A stretch of DNA of 32,524 bases from Prochloraceae cyanobacterium PL24a_bin.78 (GTDB lineage Bacteria; Cyanobacteriota; Cyanobacteriia; Cyanobacteriales; JANQIW01), in NCBI GenBank assembly GCA_028281945.1, contig JANQIW010000063.1, positions 1-32,524 of the forward strand. The letters run 5' to 3'. The position numbers and the translations under genes were made by a program. Positions 24,907-32,524 of this stretch are shown piece after piece; position 1 is the first letter of the stretch, and each line of letters opens with the position of its first letter. Under the pieces are notes generated by a model. That model worked only from the letters and a program-made list of their open reading frames with translations. It did no database searches and had not been told where the DNA came from.

Positions 24907-25260
24907 TCAGCCCGTAACTTCAACTTCATCAGTATTAACACCACCTGTTGCGCCATAAACTCTACTGGCAAGATCGGCTACTCTATCTAAAACTTCTTGA
25001 GAAGAAACCTTTCCTCGAAAAACAACACTTCCACTAGCTTGGCCGACATAAAGATCTTCTTCAGAGGCTAATTCGGGATCTCGATCGATAGCTAAAACCA
25101 CTCGTTTAGCAAGTCCATTTTCATCGAAATTGCCATCGATTCCCACTTTATCTGGAGGAATAGTTTCATCATAGCCAACAGGATAGAGATTTCCATCTTC
25201 ATTTTCAGCTATTTCAGTTCCTTCGTCTTCTAAGCCAAATAATTTTTTCAACAATCCCAT
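24907..25260 (-). CDS. BON-domain protein
   Basis: 117 residues, no signal peptide. The N-terminus MGLLKKLFGLEDE is a short basic amphipathic stretch, then an acidic linker. Residues about 50-112 form one BON domain (LAKRVVLAIDRDPELASEEDLYVGQASGSVVFRGKVSSQEVLDRVADLASRVYG). BON domains bind membranes or carbohydrates; this small cytoplasmic version is general in cyanobacteria and has no assigned role known to me. It is divergent from ilvN with 95 bases between. Confidence 0.8.
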   Translation of the reverse strand: MGLLKKLFGLEDEGTEIAENEDGNLYPVGYDETIPPDKVGIDGNFDENGLAKRVVLAIDRDPELASEEDLYVGQASGSVVFRGKVSSQEVLDRVADLASRVYGATGGVNTDEVEVTG

Positions 25261-25355
25261 TAGATTTTTTCTCCAATAGACTTTTATAATTGAATTCTAA
25301 CATTATCAATGGTTCAGAAATTGACTAACAAAAAATAGCCCAAAAATAAATTACC

Positions 25356-25874
25356 ATGAAACATACCCTTTCCGTTTTAGTTCAAGATGAAGCTGGCGTT
25401 TTGACAAGAATTGCTGGATTATTTGCTCGCCGTGGTTTTAACATTGAGAGTTTAGCTGTTGGGCCTGCAGAAAATCTTGCAGTTTCTAGAATTACAATGG
25501 TAGTTCCGGGGGACGATCTGACAATTGAGCAATTAACTAAACAATTGTATAAACTAATTGAAGTGATGGAAGTACAAGACATAACTCAAACTCCTTGTGT
25601 AGAAAGAGAGTTAATGTTAATTAAAGTTAATGCTACCCCTGAACAACGTTCTGAAGTCATTCAAATTGTACAAATCTTTCGCGCTCGCATCGTGGATATG
25701 TCAGAGGATACTTTAACTATTGAAGTAGTTGGTGATCCTGGCAAAATGGTAGCGATTCTACAAATGGTCAGTAAATTTGGCGTTAAAGAAGTTGCCCGCA
25801 CGGGAAAAATTGCTTTAGTGAGAGAATCTGGAGTGAATACTGAGTATCTTAAATCACTTCAAGCAAAAGTTTGA
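25356..25874 (+). CDS. ilvN: Acetolactate synthase small (regulatory) subunit
   Basis: 172 residues. An N-terminal ACT domain ([35 protein letters not shown], 3-38, continuing to about 76) binds valine; the C-terminal ALS-small domain follows ([11 protein letters not shown]... [31 protein letters not shown]). It gives feedback inhibition to the catalytic subunit at the first step of branched-chain amino-acid synthesis. Normal length. The large-subunit gene is not in this window, as is usual in cyanobacteria. Also named ilvH in some genomes. Confidence 0.95.
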   Translation: MKHTLSVLVQDEAGVLTRIAGLFARRGFNIESLAVGPAENLAVSRITMVVPGDDLTIEQLTKQLYKLIEVMEVQDITQTPCVERELMLIKVNATPEQRSEVIQIVQIFRARIVDMSEDTLTIEVVGDPGKMVAILQMVSKFGVKEVARTGKIALVRESGVNTEYLKSLQAKV

Positions 25875-25978
25875 TTTGATTTCCTAATTATTCTTTTGCA
25901 TATTCAATCTTAATGAGTATTTTTTAGCTTAGAGTAAAAGAAAAATCTTAATTAGTTGTAAATATATATACATATCTT

Positions 25979-27424
25979 ATGACATCTATTCGTGAATTAC
26001 ACCAAAAATTAGTAAAAAAAGAGTGCTCGGCTGTAGAAATAACCGCAGAAGTATTAAAAACTATTGAGTCTCTAGAACCAAAGGTAAAGAGTTTTTTAGC
26101 TATAACTGGCGATCGAGCCATGGATTCTGCTAAACAAGTGGATGCTAAAATAGCGGCTGGTGAAGAAATTGGTTTGTTAGCAGGTATTCCTATTGGTATT
26201 AAAGATAATATGTGTACTAAAGGCATACCAACTACTTGTGGCTCTCGTATTTTGGAAAGTTTTGTCCCATCTTATGAATCTACTATTACAGGAAAGCTTC
26301 TCCAAGAAGGAGCAATCATGATTGGGAAAACCAATTTAGATGAATTTGCAATGGGGAGTTCTACAGAGACATCTGGCTTTCATTTAACCGCTAACCCATG
26401 GGATCTTTCGAGGGTTCCCGGAGGCTCATCTGGAGGATCAGCAGCAGCAGTGGCGGCGGGGGAATGTATAGTGGCTTTGGGTTCTGATACTGGAGGCTCT
26501 ATTCGTCAACCTGCTTCTTTTTGTGGAGTTGTGGGTTTGAAACCTACTTATGGTTTGGTATCTCGTTTTGGCTTGGTGGCTTTTGCTTCTTCTTTGGATC
26601 AAATTGGGCCTTTTGCCAACAGCATTGAGGATGCGGCTATTTTACTAGGAGCCATTGCTGGTTACGATGCTAAGGATTCTACCAGTTTGAAAGTGGAAAT
26701 CCCTGATTATACTCAATTTCTGAAAACCGATTTATCTGGGTTGAGAGTTGGGATTATTAATGAAACTTTTGGCGAGGGTTTAAATCCTGAAGTGGGAGAT
26801 GCTGTCAAGGCAGCTATTGCTAAGTTGGAGGAATTGGGGGCGACGGTTAAGGAGATTTCTTGCCCTCGTTTTCGGTATGGTTTGCCGGTTTATTACATCA
26901 TTGCGCCTTCGGAGGCTTCTGCTAATCTTGCGCGTTATGATGCGGTTAGATACGGTTTGAGGGAAGATGCTGATAATTTGGTATCGATGTATACGAAAAC
27001 CCGTGCTCATGGTTTTGGCGCGGAGGTTAAGCGGCGGATTATGTTGGGTACTTATGCTCTTTCTGCTGGATATTACGATGCGTATTATTTGAAGGCTCAA
27101 AAGGTTCGGACTTTGATTAAGCAGGATTTTGAGGCGGCTTTTGAGGAGGTGGATGTTTTGGCTTGCCCTACTTCTCCTATTACTGCTTTTAAGGCTGGGG
27201 AGAAGGTTGATGATCCTTTGAATATGTATCTTACTGATTTGATGACGATTCCTGTTAATTTGGCGGGATTGCCTGGGTTGAGTTTACCTTGTGGTTTTGA
27301 TGGGGAAGGTTTGCCCATTGGTTTGCAGTTAATTGGCAATGTTTTACGGGAAGATTTGCTTTTCCATGTTGGTTATGCTTATGAGCAAGCTACTGATTGG
27401 CATACTAAAAAGCCTTCTTTATAG
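25979..27424 (+). CDS. gatA: Glutamyl-tRNA(Gln)/Asp-tRNA(Asn) amidotransferase subunit A
   Basis: 481 residues, amidase-signature enzyme that supplies ammonia from glutamine to convert Glu-tRNA(Gln) to Gln-tRNA(Gln) with GatB and GatC, essential in cyanobacteria, which lack a glutaminyl-tRNA synthetase. The Ser-cisSer-Lys triad is Lys75 (GIKDN), Ser150 ([11 protein letters not shown]) and Ser174 ([11 protein letters not shown]). Full length. From about 26780 to 27330 the codon choice changes from A-ending (AAA, GAA) to G-ending (AAG, GAG, GCG, CGG), unlike its own first half and the neighbours. GatB and GatC are not nearby. Confidence 0.96.
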   Translation: MTSIRELHQKLVKKECSAVEITAEVLKTIESLEPKVKSFLAITGDRAMDSAKQVDAKIAAGEEIGLLAGIPIGIKDNMCTKGIPTTCGSRILESFVPSYESTITGKLLQEGAIMIGKTNLDEFAMGSSTETSGFHLTANPWDLSRVPGGSSGGSAAAVAAGECIVALGSDTGGSIRQPASFCGVVGLKPTYGLVSRFGLVAFASSLDQIGPFANSIEDAAILLGAIAGYDAKDSTSLKVEIPDYTQFLKTDLSGLRVGIINETFGEGLNPEVGDAVKAAIAKLEELGATVKEISCPRFRYGLPVYYIIAPSEASANLARYDAVRYGLREDADNLVSMYTKTRAHGFGAEVKRRIMLGTYALSAGYYDAYYLKAQKVRTLIKQDFEAAFEEVDVLACPTSPITAFKAGEKVDDPLNMYLTDLMTIPVNLAGLPGLSLPCGFDGEGLPIGLQLIGNVLREDLLFHVGYAYEQATDWHTKKPSL

Positions 27425-27571
27425 AGGGAAATTTGATAGGAAATACTTTGGACTCAATTTATTTTTTAATTTTTAATTCGATGTTTTGTTGGATGTAAAG
27501 TTGATGTCTATTCTTCGATTTTATGTCTGACATTTGTCAATTTTTAAGTATGGTTTTGCTAAATTTAGAAT

Positions 27572-27649
27572 ATGTTTATTAGTTTTTTAGATTTAGTTTA
27601 TCAAGAAAAAGATGTTAAAAATGCTCTTAAAGATTTAGAAAATTTATAG
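27572..27649 (+). other. Tiny open frame before the HicB gene
   Basis: A 25-codon frame (LDLVYQEKDVKNALKDLENL at its end) stops inside an AGGAG motif 25 bases before the HicB start. It is not HicA-like. It could be a leader peptide, a remnant or chance. Confidence 0.25.
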
Positions 27650-27675
27650 GAGTAAGTCATTATAGGTTATGGATT

Positions 27676-27897
27676 ATGGATTATAAATATAGTATTTTAA
27701 TTCAGTGGTCAGATGAGGATGGAAAATATCTAGTTAGTTTACCTGAATTTGGTCCTTATGCTCATACTCATGGTGATAGTTATGAAGAAGCTTTGAAAAA
27801 TGGTCGAGAAGTTTTAGAGCTTTTAATTGAAGATTATCAAGTTAGAAATAAAACTTTGCCTAAGCCTAGTAATCTTAGAATTACAGTTGAGGTTTAA
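27676..27897 (+). CDS. Solo HicB-like antitoxin
   Basis: 73 residues matching the HicB fold: YSILIQWSDEDGKYLVSLPEFGPYAHTHGDSYEEALKNGREVLELLIED. This partial RNase H-like domain normally neutralises the HicA mRNase. There is no HicA-type gene on either side and no C-terminal DNA-binding extension. Solo HicB proteins are common in cyanobacteria and may be orphan or crosstalk antitoxins. Start at the second of two nearby ATGs; the first (27669) runs into a stop after five codons. No strong ribosome-binding site at optimal distance. Confidence 0.75.
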   Translation: MDYKYSILIQWSDEDGKYLVSLPEFGPYAHTHGDSYEEALKNGREVLELLIEDYQVRNKTLPKPSNLRITVEV

Positions 27898-28114
27898 TCA
27901 GAAATAAATTGATCTAGATACATCATACAAAAATTTTTATTAGCACATTATCTTGGGAAAAATTCTATAATTTCTATATTGTTTTGAGTTTAAAATAAAA
28001 ATGTGTCGTTCGTTAGCCTAAAATTATCAAATAGATAGATTGTTTTGATAAGATTTATGACTGACTGAGGGACACAAAAGTATTTATTTTTCTAATTCGA
28101 TTGTTTGATAAAGA

Positions 28115-28588
28115 TTATTCACAAAGGCTGATCATAATCTCGCCATCATTCTCAAGGGGAAAACCCGATCCTGTGATGTAGACTAGAGTGTTTCCTGGGT
28201 CTATAATAGCAGGCCCAATAGCATTAGGCCCAACACCACAAGTATCTATTATATCAGTATTATTGCCAACGTTATTCAGACCAGCACAAATATATTCAAC
28301 TAATCCATCACGAGCAATGTAAATAAGAGCGATATTTCCAGTGCCTTTATTGAGTCCAGAAATAATACCATGGTTGAAAGTCATACTAGAAGTACTAGGA
28401 ATATTCTTTCTTGCAACAGCTGTAAATCCTCCATTTTTAAGCTGGCCGGAAAACTTGAATTCTGAATCTGCACACTTATTCTCAACTGCATTAGCAGTCA
28501 TTGTAGTTGTAGAGAAAAGGCATAGCAACAATGCAAAAGTGATTGCTAAAGTTTTGAAGGATTGTTTCAGCTTGTTTAGTAAATTCAT
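28115..28588 (-). CDS. Secreted protein of unknown function
   Basis: 157 residues. A Sec signal (hydrophobic 14-26, cleavage near ANA|VENKC at 34/35) is followed by a roughly 120-residue mature part rich in Gly, Asn and Ile that contains four cysteines, which could form two disulfides. The composition suggests a small beta-rich domain (FKFSGQLKNGGFTAVARKN... NIALIYIARDGLVEYICAG). I recognise no family. AAGGAG lies about 10 bases before the ATG, so it is probably expressed. Neighbours give no functional clue. Confidence 0.7.
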   Translation of the reverse strand: MNLLNKLKQSFKTLAITFALLLCLFSTTTMTANAVENKCADSEFKFSGQLKNGGFTAVARKNIPSTSSMTFNHGIISGLNKGTGNIALIYIARDGLVEYICAGLNNVGNNTDIIDTCGVGPNAIGPAIIDPGNTLVYITGSGFPLENDGEIMISLCE

Positions 28589-29174
28589 GGGTTATTTTCT
28601 CCTTAATGTTGTGGATCGAAAGATTGAGGTCAAATGTATATCTGGGTTTCATCATTTCAAATTGTGGAACTTATAGAGATAAAATTGCTTTTTATACCTT
28701 AAATTTAGGTATTTCAATTTTTATAGACTCTATAATTTTAGAAATTACAATTTAACTATCAGAAATAAGAAAGACATTTTTCCTACTCCTGCATACTACT
28801 ATTAACGAACTTTCAAAAACTCTGGAAAATTCAGGATTTAAATTCTGGAAAATTGAATAAATTTTAAGCTTTATAAAAAATAAATAAATAATAAATCTCA
28901 ACTCATCAAACTCTACTACAACCCTTACAGGATAAACGATTCATTATACTTACTACAACTTGAAAAAAATATTAAAACAACCATAACAATCTATTATGCC
29001 TTAACCTGAATTTTCCCGAATTTTTTTTGTTCAATTAATGCTATAATAACTCACTTTAAAAAATACAACACTGGTGGAGTTTGAAGTAAATTTCAACTCA
29101 AAGAAGTTCATGCTTATACTTAATTTATTTTAATTCAGTTAAAACCAAGCAAATTCAAGAAAGATATAACATTT
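28589..29174. other. AT-rich intergenic stretch
   Basis: 586 bases without a convincing gene. CTGGAAAATT occurs twice (about 28820 and 28846), and an imperfect hairpin GAGTTTGAA/TTTCAACTC lies at about 29077-29101. It includes the promoter of the secreted protein and the 3' flank of the FkbM gene. No structured RNA was recognised. Confidence 0.45.
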
Positions 29175-29909
29175 TTATTTTCTTAAAGAAGAATGAATCC
29201 CTAAAAAATCAGAATTTTTGACATTCCCATTACTAATTTCTGTTAATTCATATCCTAACTCTTTTAATAATTCTTGACATCTTTGGTAATTTTCTGTCCC
29301 ATGAGTTGCTAAAAAAATAGTAGGTTTATGGGTTTTAATTAAATTTTCTGCACCTTTTAAAACCCAATATTCCATTCCTTCGACATCAATTTTCATTACA
29401 TTAGCAGGTTTAATTTCTTTTTTCTCAATAAGTTTATCGATAACTATACTTTTAACTTCAATTTCACCTTCATTACTGAGATGGCCCATAGCAGTATCAT
29501 CTTTCGATTCAGCAAATCGACGTATTCCTTCTTGAAAGCTAACGGCTGCTTCCATTACCTTAATATTTTTCACATCATTAAAACTACAATGACGATATAA
29601 AAAGGATAAATTCCTTGGCAAAGGTTCAAAAGCATATATATATCCATCATTTCCCACTTTTTTTGAAGCTATCAAACTATAATATCCTACATGAGCACCA
29701 ATATCATAGACAATATCTCCTGAATTAATATATTGTTCAAACTTTTCAGTAATTACTGGTTCATAATTTCCTAAAAAATAAGAGCTATTTCCCGATTTAA
29801 TCAACCATTTTAATCCTTTAAGAGGTCCAGATTTTACTGATACGGTAAAATTTTTAGGGAAAATATCACGAAATACTTCACCAAGATATGTACGTATTGT
29901 TTTTAGCAT
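29175..29909 (-). CDS. FkbM family methyltransferase
   Basis: 244 residues. SAM-binding motif I is VYDIGAHVGYYSLIAS (67-82), followed by IYAFEPLPRN (91-100) and the FkbM hallmark VMKIDVEGMEYWVLKGAE (171-188). The family O-methylates sugars, lipids or peptides, often in surface polysaccharide or natural-product loci; no glycosyltransferases are nearby, so the substrate is open. It starts 67 bases after the DUF938 gene on the same strand and is probably co-transcribed with it. Confidence 0.85.
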   Translation of the reverse strand: MLKTIRTYLGEVFRDIFPKNFTVSVKSGPLKGLKWLIKSGNSSYFLGNYEPVITEKFEQYINSGDIVYDIGAHVGYYSLIASKKVGNDGYIYAFEPLPRNLSFLYRHCSFNDVKNIKVMEAAVSFQEGIRRFAESKDDTAMGHLSNEGEIEVKSIVIDKLIEKKEIKPANVMKIDVEGMEYWVLKGAENLIKTHKPTIFLATHGTENYQRCQELLKELGYELTEISNGNVKNSDFLGIHSSLRK

Positions 29910-29976
29910 TTTTAAAATTGATTAGTAATACATTTTTAAGAAGTTAAAACTTAAATTATTTCAGTATCAAAAGATC

Positions 29977-30606
29977 TTATTTATCCTTACCTTTTTTAAA
30001 AACCAGAGAAAGATTATTAGCAGGCATAGGGATGATTTTTTCTAAATTCAAATTTCCATCGGCTGCGGTTGAAATCACCTTATCTAAATCTCGAATACCC
30101 CATTCTGGGTTTTTGCTAAGTAACCAATTATGGAAATCCAAATTACTTGGTGCAGTTTTTTCACCTTCCATGAAAGGGCCATAAAGATAAAGAATACCAT
30201 TAGTAGGTAAAATACGCTGGGCACCCGCCATTAAACCTAGACAAGCATCCCAAGGCGATATATGAATCATATTAATATTTACAATTGCGCTAATGGGAAT
30301 ATCACTCTTTTCCACTTCCCAGAAAGAATCTCGCGCGTCAATATTCAAAGGTAATTGGAGATTCTCCACTTGAGAATATTCTCGCCAAGAAAGAATACTA
30401 GAATGCATTTGGGAATCAGCATCTGAAGGAATCCATTGACGAGGAGAAAATTGAGGCGCAAAAAAAACGGCATGCTCACCGGTTCCGCTGGCAATTTCGA
30501 GTATATTATCATAGGGGGGTATTATGTCTTTTAATATTTCTAAAATAAATTCACGATTGCGTTGAGTAGCGGCAGCATATTGTCGCGCGTCATTAAATTC
30601 AGCCAT
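29977..30606 (-). CDS. DUF938 (METTL26-like) SAM-dependent methyltransferase
   Basis: 209 residues. It begins DARQYAAATQRNREFILEIL, has motif I LEIASGTGEHAVFFA (36-50), then WIPSDAD, and INMIHISPWDACLGLMAGAQRIL, which is characteristic of the DUF938 family shared by bacteria and eukaryotes. The substrate is unknown. It is divergent from the photolyase gene with only 39 bases between the two starts, so the promoters must overlap. Confidence 0.88.
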   Translation of the reverse strand: MAEFNDARQYAAATQRNREFILEILKDIIPPYDNILEIASGTGEHAVFFAPQFSPRQWIPSDADSQMHSSILSWREYSQVENLQLPLNIDARDSFWEVEKSDIPISAIVNINMIHISPWDACLGLMAGAQRILPTNGILYLYGPFMEGEKTAPSNLDFHNWLLSKNPEWGIRDLDKVISTAADGNLNLEKIIPMPANNLSLVFKKGKDK

Positions 30607-30645
30607 AGTAATTAATCAAGTAGTTAATAGAATTGAGATTTAATT

Positions 30646-32136
30646 ATGAGTCAACCAACAATTTTAATTTGGTATCGCAATGATTTACGAATTCATGATT
30701 CTCCAACAATATATCATGCTGGGCAACAAAATGCTCAAATTATTCCTTTTTATTGTTTTGATATTAGACAATTTGCCACTACTTCTTTTGGGTTTCCAAA
30801 AACAGGTAAATTTCGCGCTCAATTTTTGTTAGAAAGTGTTGCTAATTTGCGCAATTCTCTACAACAATTAGGGAGTAATTTAATTGTGCGTATCGGTATT
30901 CCTGAAACAATTATTCCTGATTTAGCTTCTAGTTTAAATTGTAATATTGTTTATTTTCAAAAGGAAATAACCGCAGAAGAATTAGCAGTAGAAAATGCCC
31001 TTATTAAAAATCTCAAGGCAATTCAAATTCAAGTCAAAAGTTTTAGTGATTCTACTCTTTATCACCCAGAAGATTTGCCATTTTCTCAAAATGAAATCCC
31101 TGAATTATTTACTAATTTTCGCAAACAATTAGAAAGAAATTTTACCATTCGAGATGTTTTCCCCACTCCTAAAAATTTACCTCCTTTGACAAATATAGAA
31201 TCCAATCTAGGAAGAAATATAGAGATAGGAAATCTCCCTACTTTATCGGATTTTGGATTAGAAAAACCTCAAATTGATAAACGTAGTGTTTTAAATTTTC
31301 AAGGAGGGGAAAGGGCAGGTAAAAATAGATTAAAACACTATATTTGGGAAGAAGATTGCCTGAAAAATTACAAAGAAACTAGAAACCAAATGCTAGGTGG
31401 CGATTATTCTTCCAAGTTTTCTCCTTGGTTAGCAAATGGTTGCCTTTCCCCTCGCTATATTTATCAAGAAGTTACAAAATACGAAAACCAAAGAGTTAAA
31501 AATCAATCTACTTATTGGTTAATTTTTGAATTACTATGGCGAGATTTCTTTAAATTTATTGCAGCTAAACATGGCAACAAAATCTTTTATCTCTCTGGAT
31601 TACAAGGAATTGAAATACCTTGGTTAGAAGATTGGGAAAAATTTAGTTTATGGCAAGAAGGTAAAACAGGATTTCCTCTTGTAGATGCCAATATGAGAGA
31701 GTTAAAATTAACAGGATTTATGTCTAATCGTGGTAGACAAAATGTTGCTAGTTTCCTTACAAAAAATTTAGGAATTAATTGGCAAATGGGTGCCCAATGG
31801 TTTGAATCTTTATTAATTGATTATGATGTTTGTAGTAATTGGGGTAATTGGAATTACACAGCAGGTATTGGTAATGATGCTCGTGGTTTTCGCTATTTTA
31901 ATATTCCCAAACAGTCAAAAAATTACGATCCAAACGGTCAATATTTAAGGCATTGGTTGCCAGAATTAACATCAATTGTAGGAGATAAAATTCACGAACC
32001 ACAAAAGTTATCTAAGCAAGAACAAATTAATTACAATGTAATAATTGGAAAAGATTATCCTTGCCCTATTGTCAATTTTTTTAAATCAATAAAAACCAAT
32101 GAAAGTATTTATAATGCTGCTGTTTTTAAAGATTAA
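30646..32136 (+). CDS. Cryptochrome DASH / single-strand DNA photolyase
   Basis: 496 residues, full length. The N-terminal photolyase alpha/beta domain is ILIWYRNDLRIHDSP (6-20). The CRY-DASH features GFPKTGKFRAQFLLESVANLRNSL (49-72) and STLYHPEDLPF (136-146) are present. The FAD domain has YSSKFSPWLANGCLSPRYI (254-272), ELLWRDFF (295-302), MSNRGRQNVASFL (359-371) and WGNWNYTAGIGNDARGFRYFN (399-419). Members bind FAD and MTHF, repair cyclobutane dimers in single-stranded or looped DNA and may act as blue-light sensors. Close divergence from the DUF938 gene may mean shared regulation. Confidence 0.93.
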   Translation: MSQPTILIWYRNDLRIHDSPTIYHAGQQNAQIIPFYCFDIRQFATTSFGFPKTGKFRAQFLLESVANLRNSLQQLGSNLIVRIGIPETIIPDLASSLNCNIVYFQKEITAEELAVENALIKNLKAIQIQVKSFSDSTLYHPEDLPFSQNEIPELFTNFRKQLERNFTIRDVFPTPKNLPPLTNIESNLGRNIEIGNLPTLSDFGLEKPQIDKRSVLNFQGGERAGKNRLKHYIWEEDCLKNYKETRNQMLGGDYSSKFSPWLANGCLSPRYIYQEVTKYENQRVKNQSTYWLIFELLWRDFFKFIAAKHGNKIFYLSGLQGIEIPWLEDWEKFSLWQEGKTGFPLVDANMRELKLTGFMSNRGRQNVASFLTKNLGINWQMGAQWFESLLIDYDVCSNWGNWNYTAGIGNDARGFRYFNIPKQSKNYDPNGQYLRHWLPELTSIVGDKIHEPQKLSKQEQINYNVIIGKDYPCPIVNFFKSIKTNESIYNAAVFKD

Positions 32137-32524
32137 TTATTGATGCTTAAATGCTGCTAATATTCCTAGTAAAAATTTTATCTAGATTCCTATTAAGATG
32201 TTTTTTAATAACCAGGATTGCTCACTTTTATTATTGATATAGTTAACATTTTTAATTAGCATTTAATCCCTTAAATCTAATAGTTAATAGTTAATAATTA
32301 ATCATCATTAAATTTCAAAGAATGTAGAAAAATTAATTGAATTAAGCTTCTTATAATTATTCTTTAAGTTTTTACTAATTAACTCAAAGTAGGATAGAAA
32401 GATACTATTTTTTTAAGGAAATGTATAGGAATTAAATACAAGCTGATTTTTATCAAATCCTACTCTAGGAAATTAACATCAAAAAAACAACCTCAAAATT
32501 AAATTACTAACTCAATTTTTTAGG
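32137..32524. other. AT-rich tail of the window
   Basis: 388 bases with GTTAATA repeats (about 32280-32302). No gene, RNA or terminator can be supported. Confidence 0.4.

Noticed and set aside
27572-27649. HicA toxin upstream of HicB
   Set aside because: Only 25 codons, without the HicA double-strand-RNA-binding pattern or catalytic histidine.

Overview
The window is chromosomal DNA from a low-GC unicellular cyanobacterium. The evidence is the gene content: a cyanobacterial group 2 sigma factor of the SigC type, a plant-type 2Fe-2S ferredoxin, an MPBQ methyltransferase for vitamin E, a CRY-DASH photolyase, a DUF3153 lipoprotein, a lumen-type TPR protein, and three HIP1 octamers (GCGATCGC at 28, 2837 and 10693). 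The strong AT bias and sparse HIP1 fit the Cyanobacterium/Geminocystis group, but that placement is an inference.

Layout. 1-3200: end of an unidentified gene, a membrane-anchored penicillin-acylase/AHL-acylase-type hydrolase and a phosphoribosyltransferase. 3289-7794 (minus strand): a reverse-transcriptase-like protein with degraded catalytic motifs, directly downstream of a ferredoxin gene, then sigC and lipA. 7862-7935: tRNA-Pro(CGG). 8353-12059: an accessory block with an antitoxin, a PIN (VapC-type) toxin fused to TPR repeats, and a Ser/Thr-kinase-like protein carrying ten or eleven TPRs whose catalytic residues look damaged. The two TPR arrays, their C-termini and their 3' flanks are duplicated. 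12330-13280: MPBQ methyltransferase. 13281-14921: long gene-poor stretch with dispersed repeats. 14922-18730: nagA on the minus strand, then purE, a luminal TPR protein and a peroxiredoxin-like gene with a clear promoter and a palindromic operator candidate. 19109-23945: clpP, an acidic low-complexity protein on the minus strand, and an RNase R-like protein with a degenerate active site. 23982-27424: DUF3153 lipoprotein, BON-domain protein (minus), ilvN and gatA. 27676-32136: solo HicB antitoxin, secreted orphan, FkbM and DUF938 methyltransferases (minus), CRY-DASH.

Most genes are single housekeeping units with short or no operons. The unusual material is of three kinds: (1) the antitoxin/PIN-TPR/pseudokinase-TPR block, in which near-identical TPR arrays sit on two different effector domains; (2) two nucleic-acid enzymes, an RT and an RNB exonuclease, that keep their fold motifs but have lost catalytic acidic residues, suggesting RNA-binding roles; (3) at least four copies of a dispersed intergenic repeat of about 120-180 bp, two of them forming an inverted pair of about 470 bp, plus a second, pyrimidine-rich repeat family. 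All functional calls come from reading the translated sequences; no database search was run.
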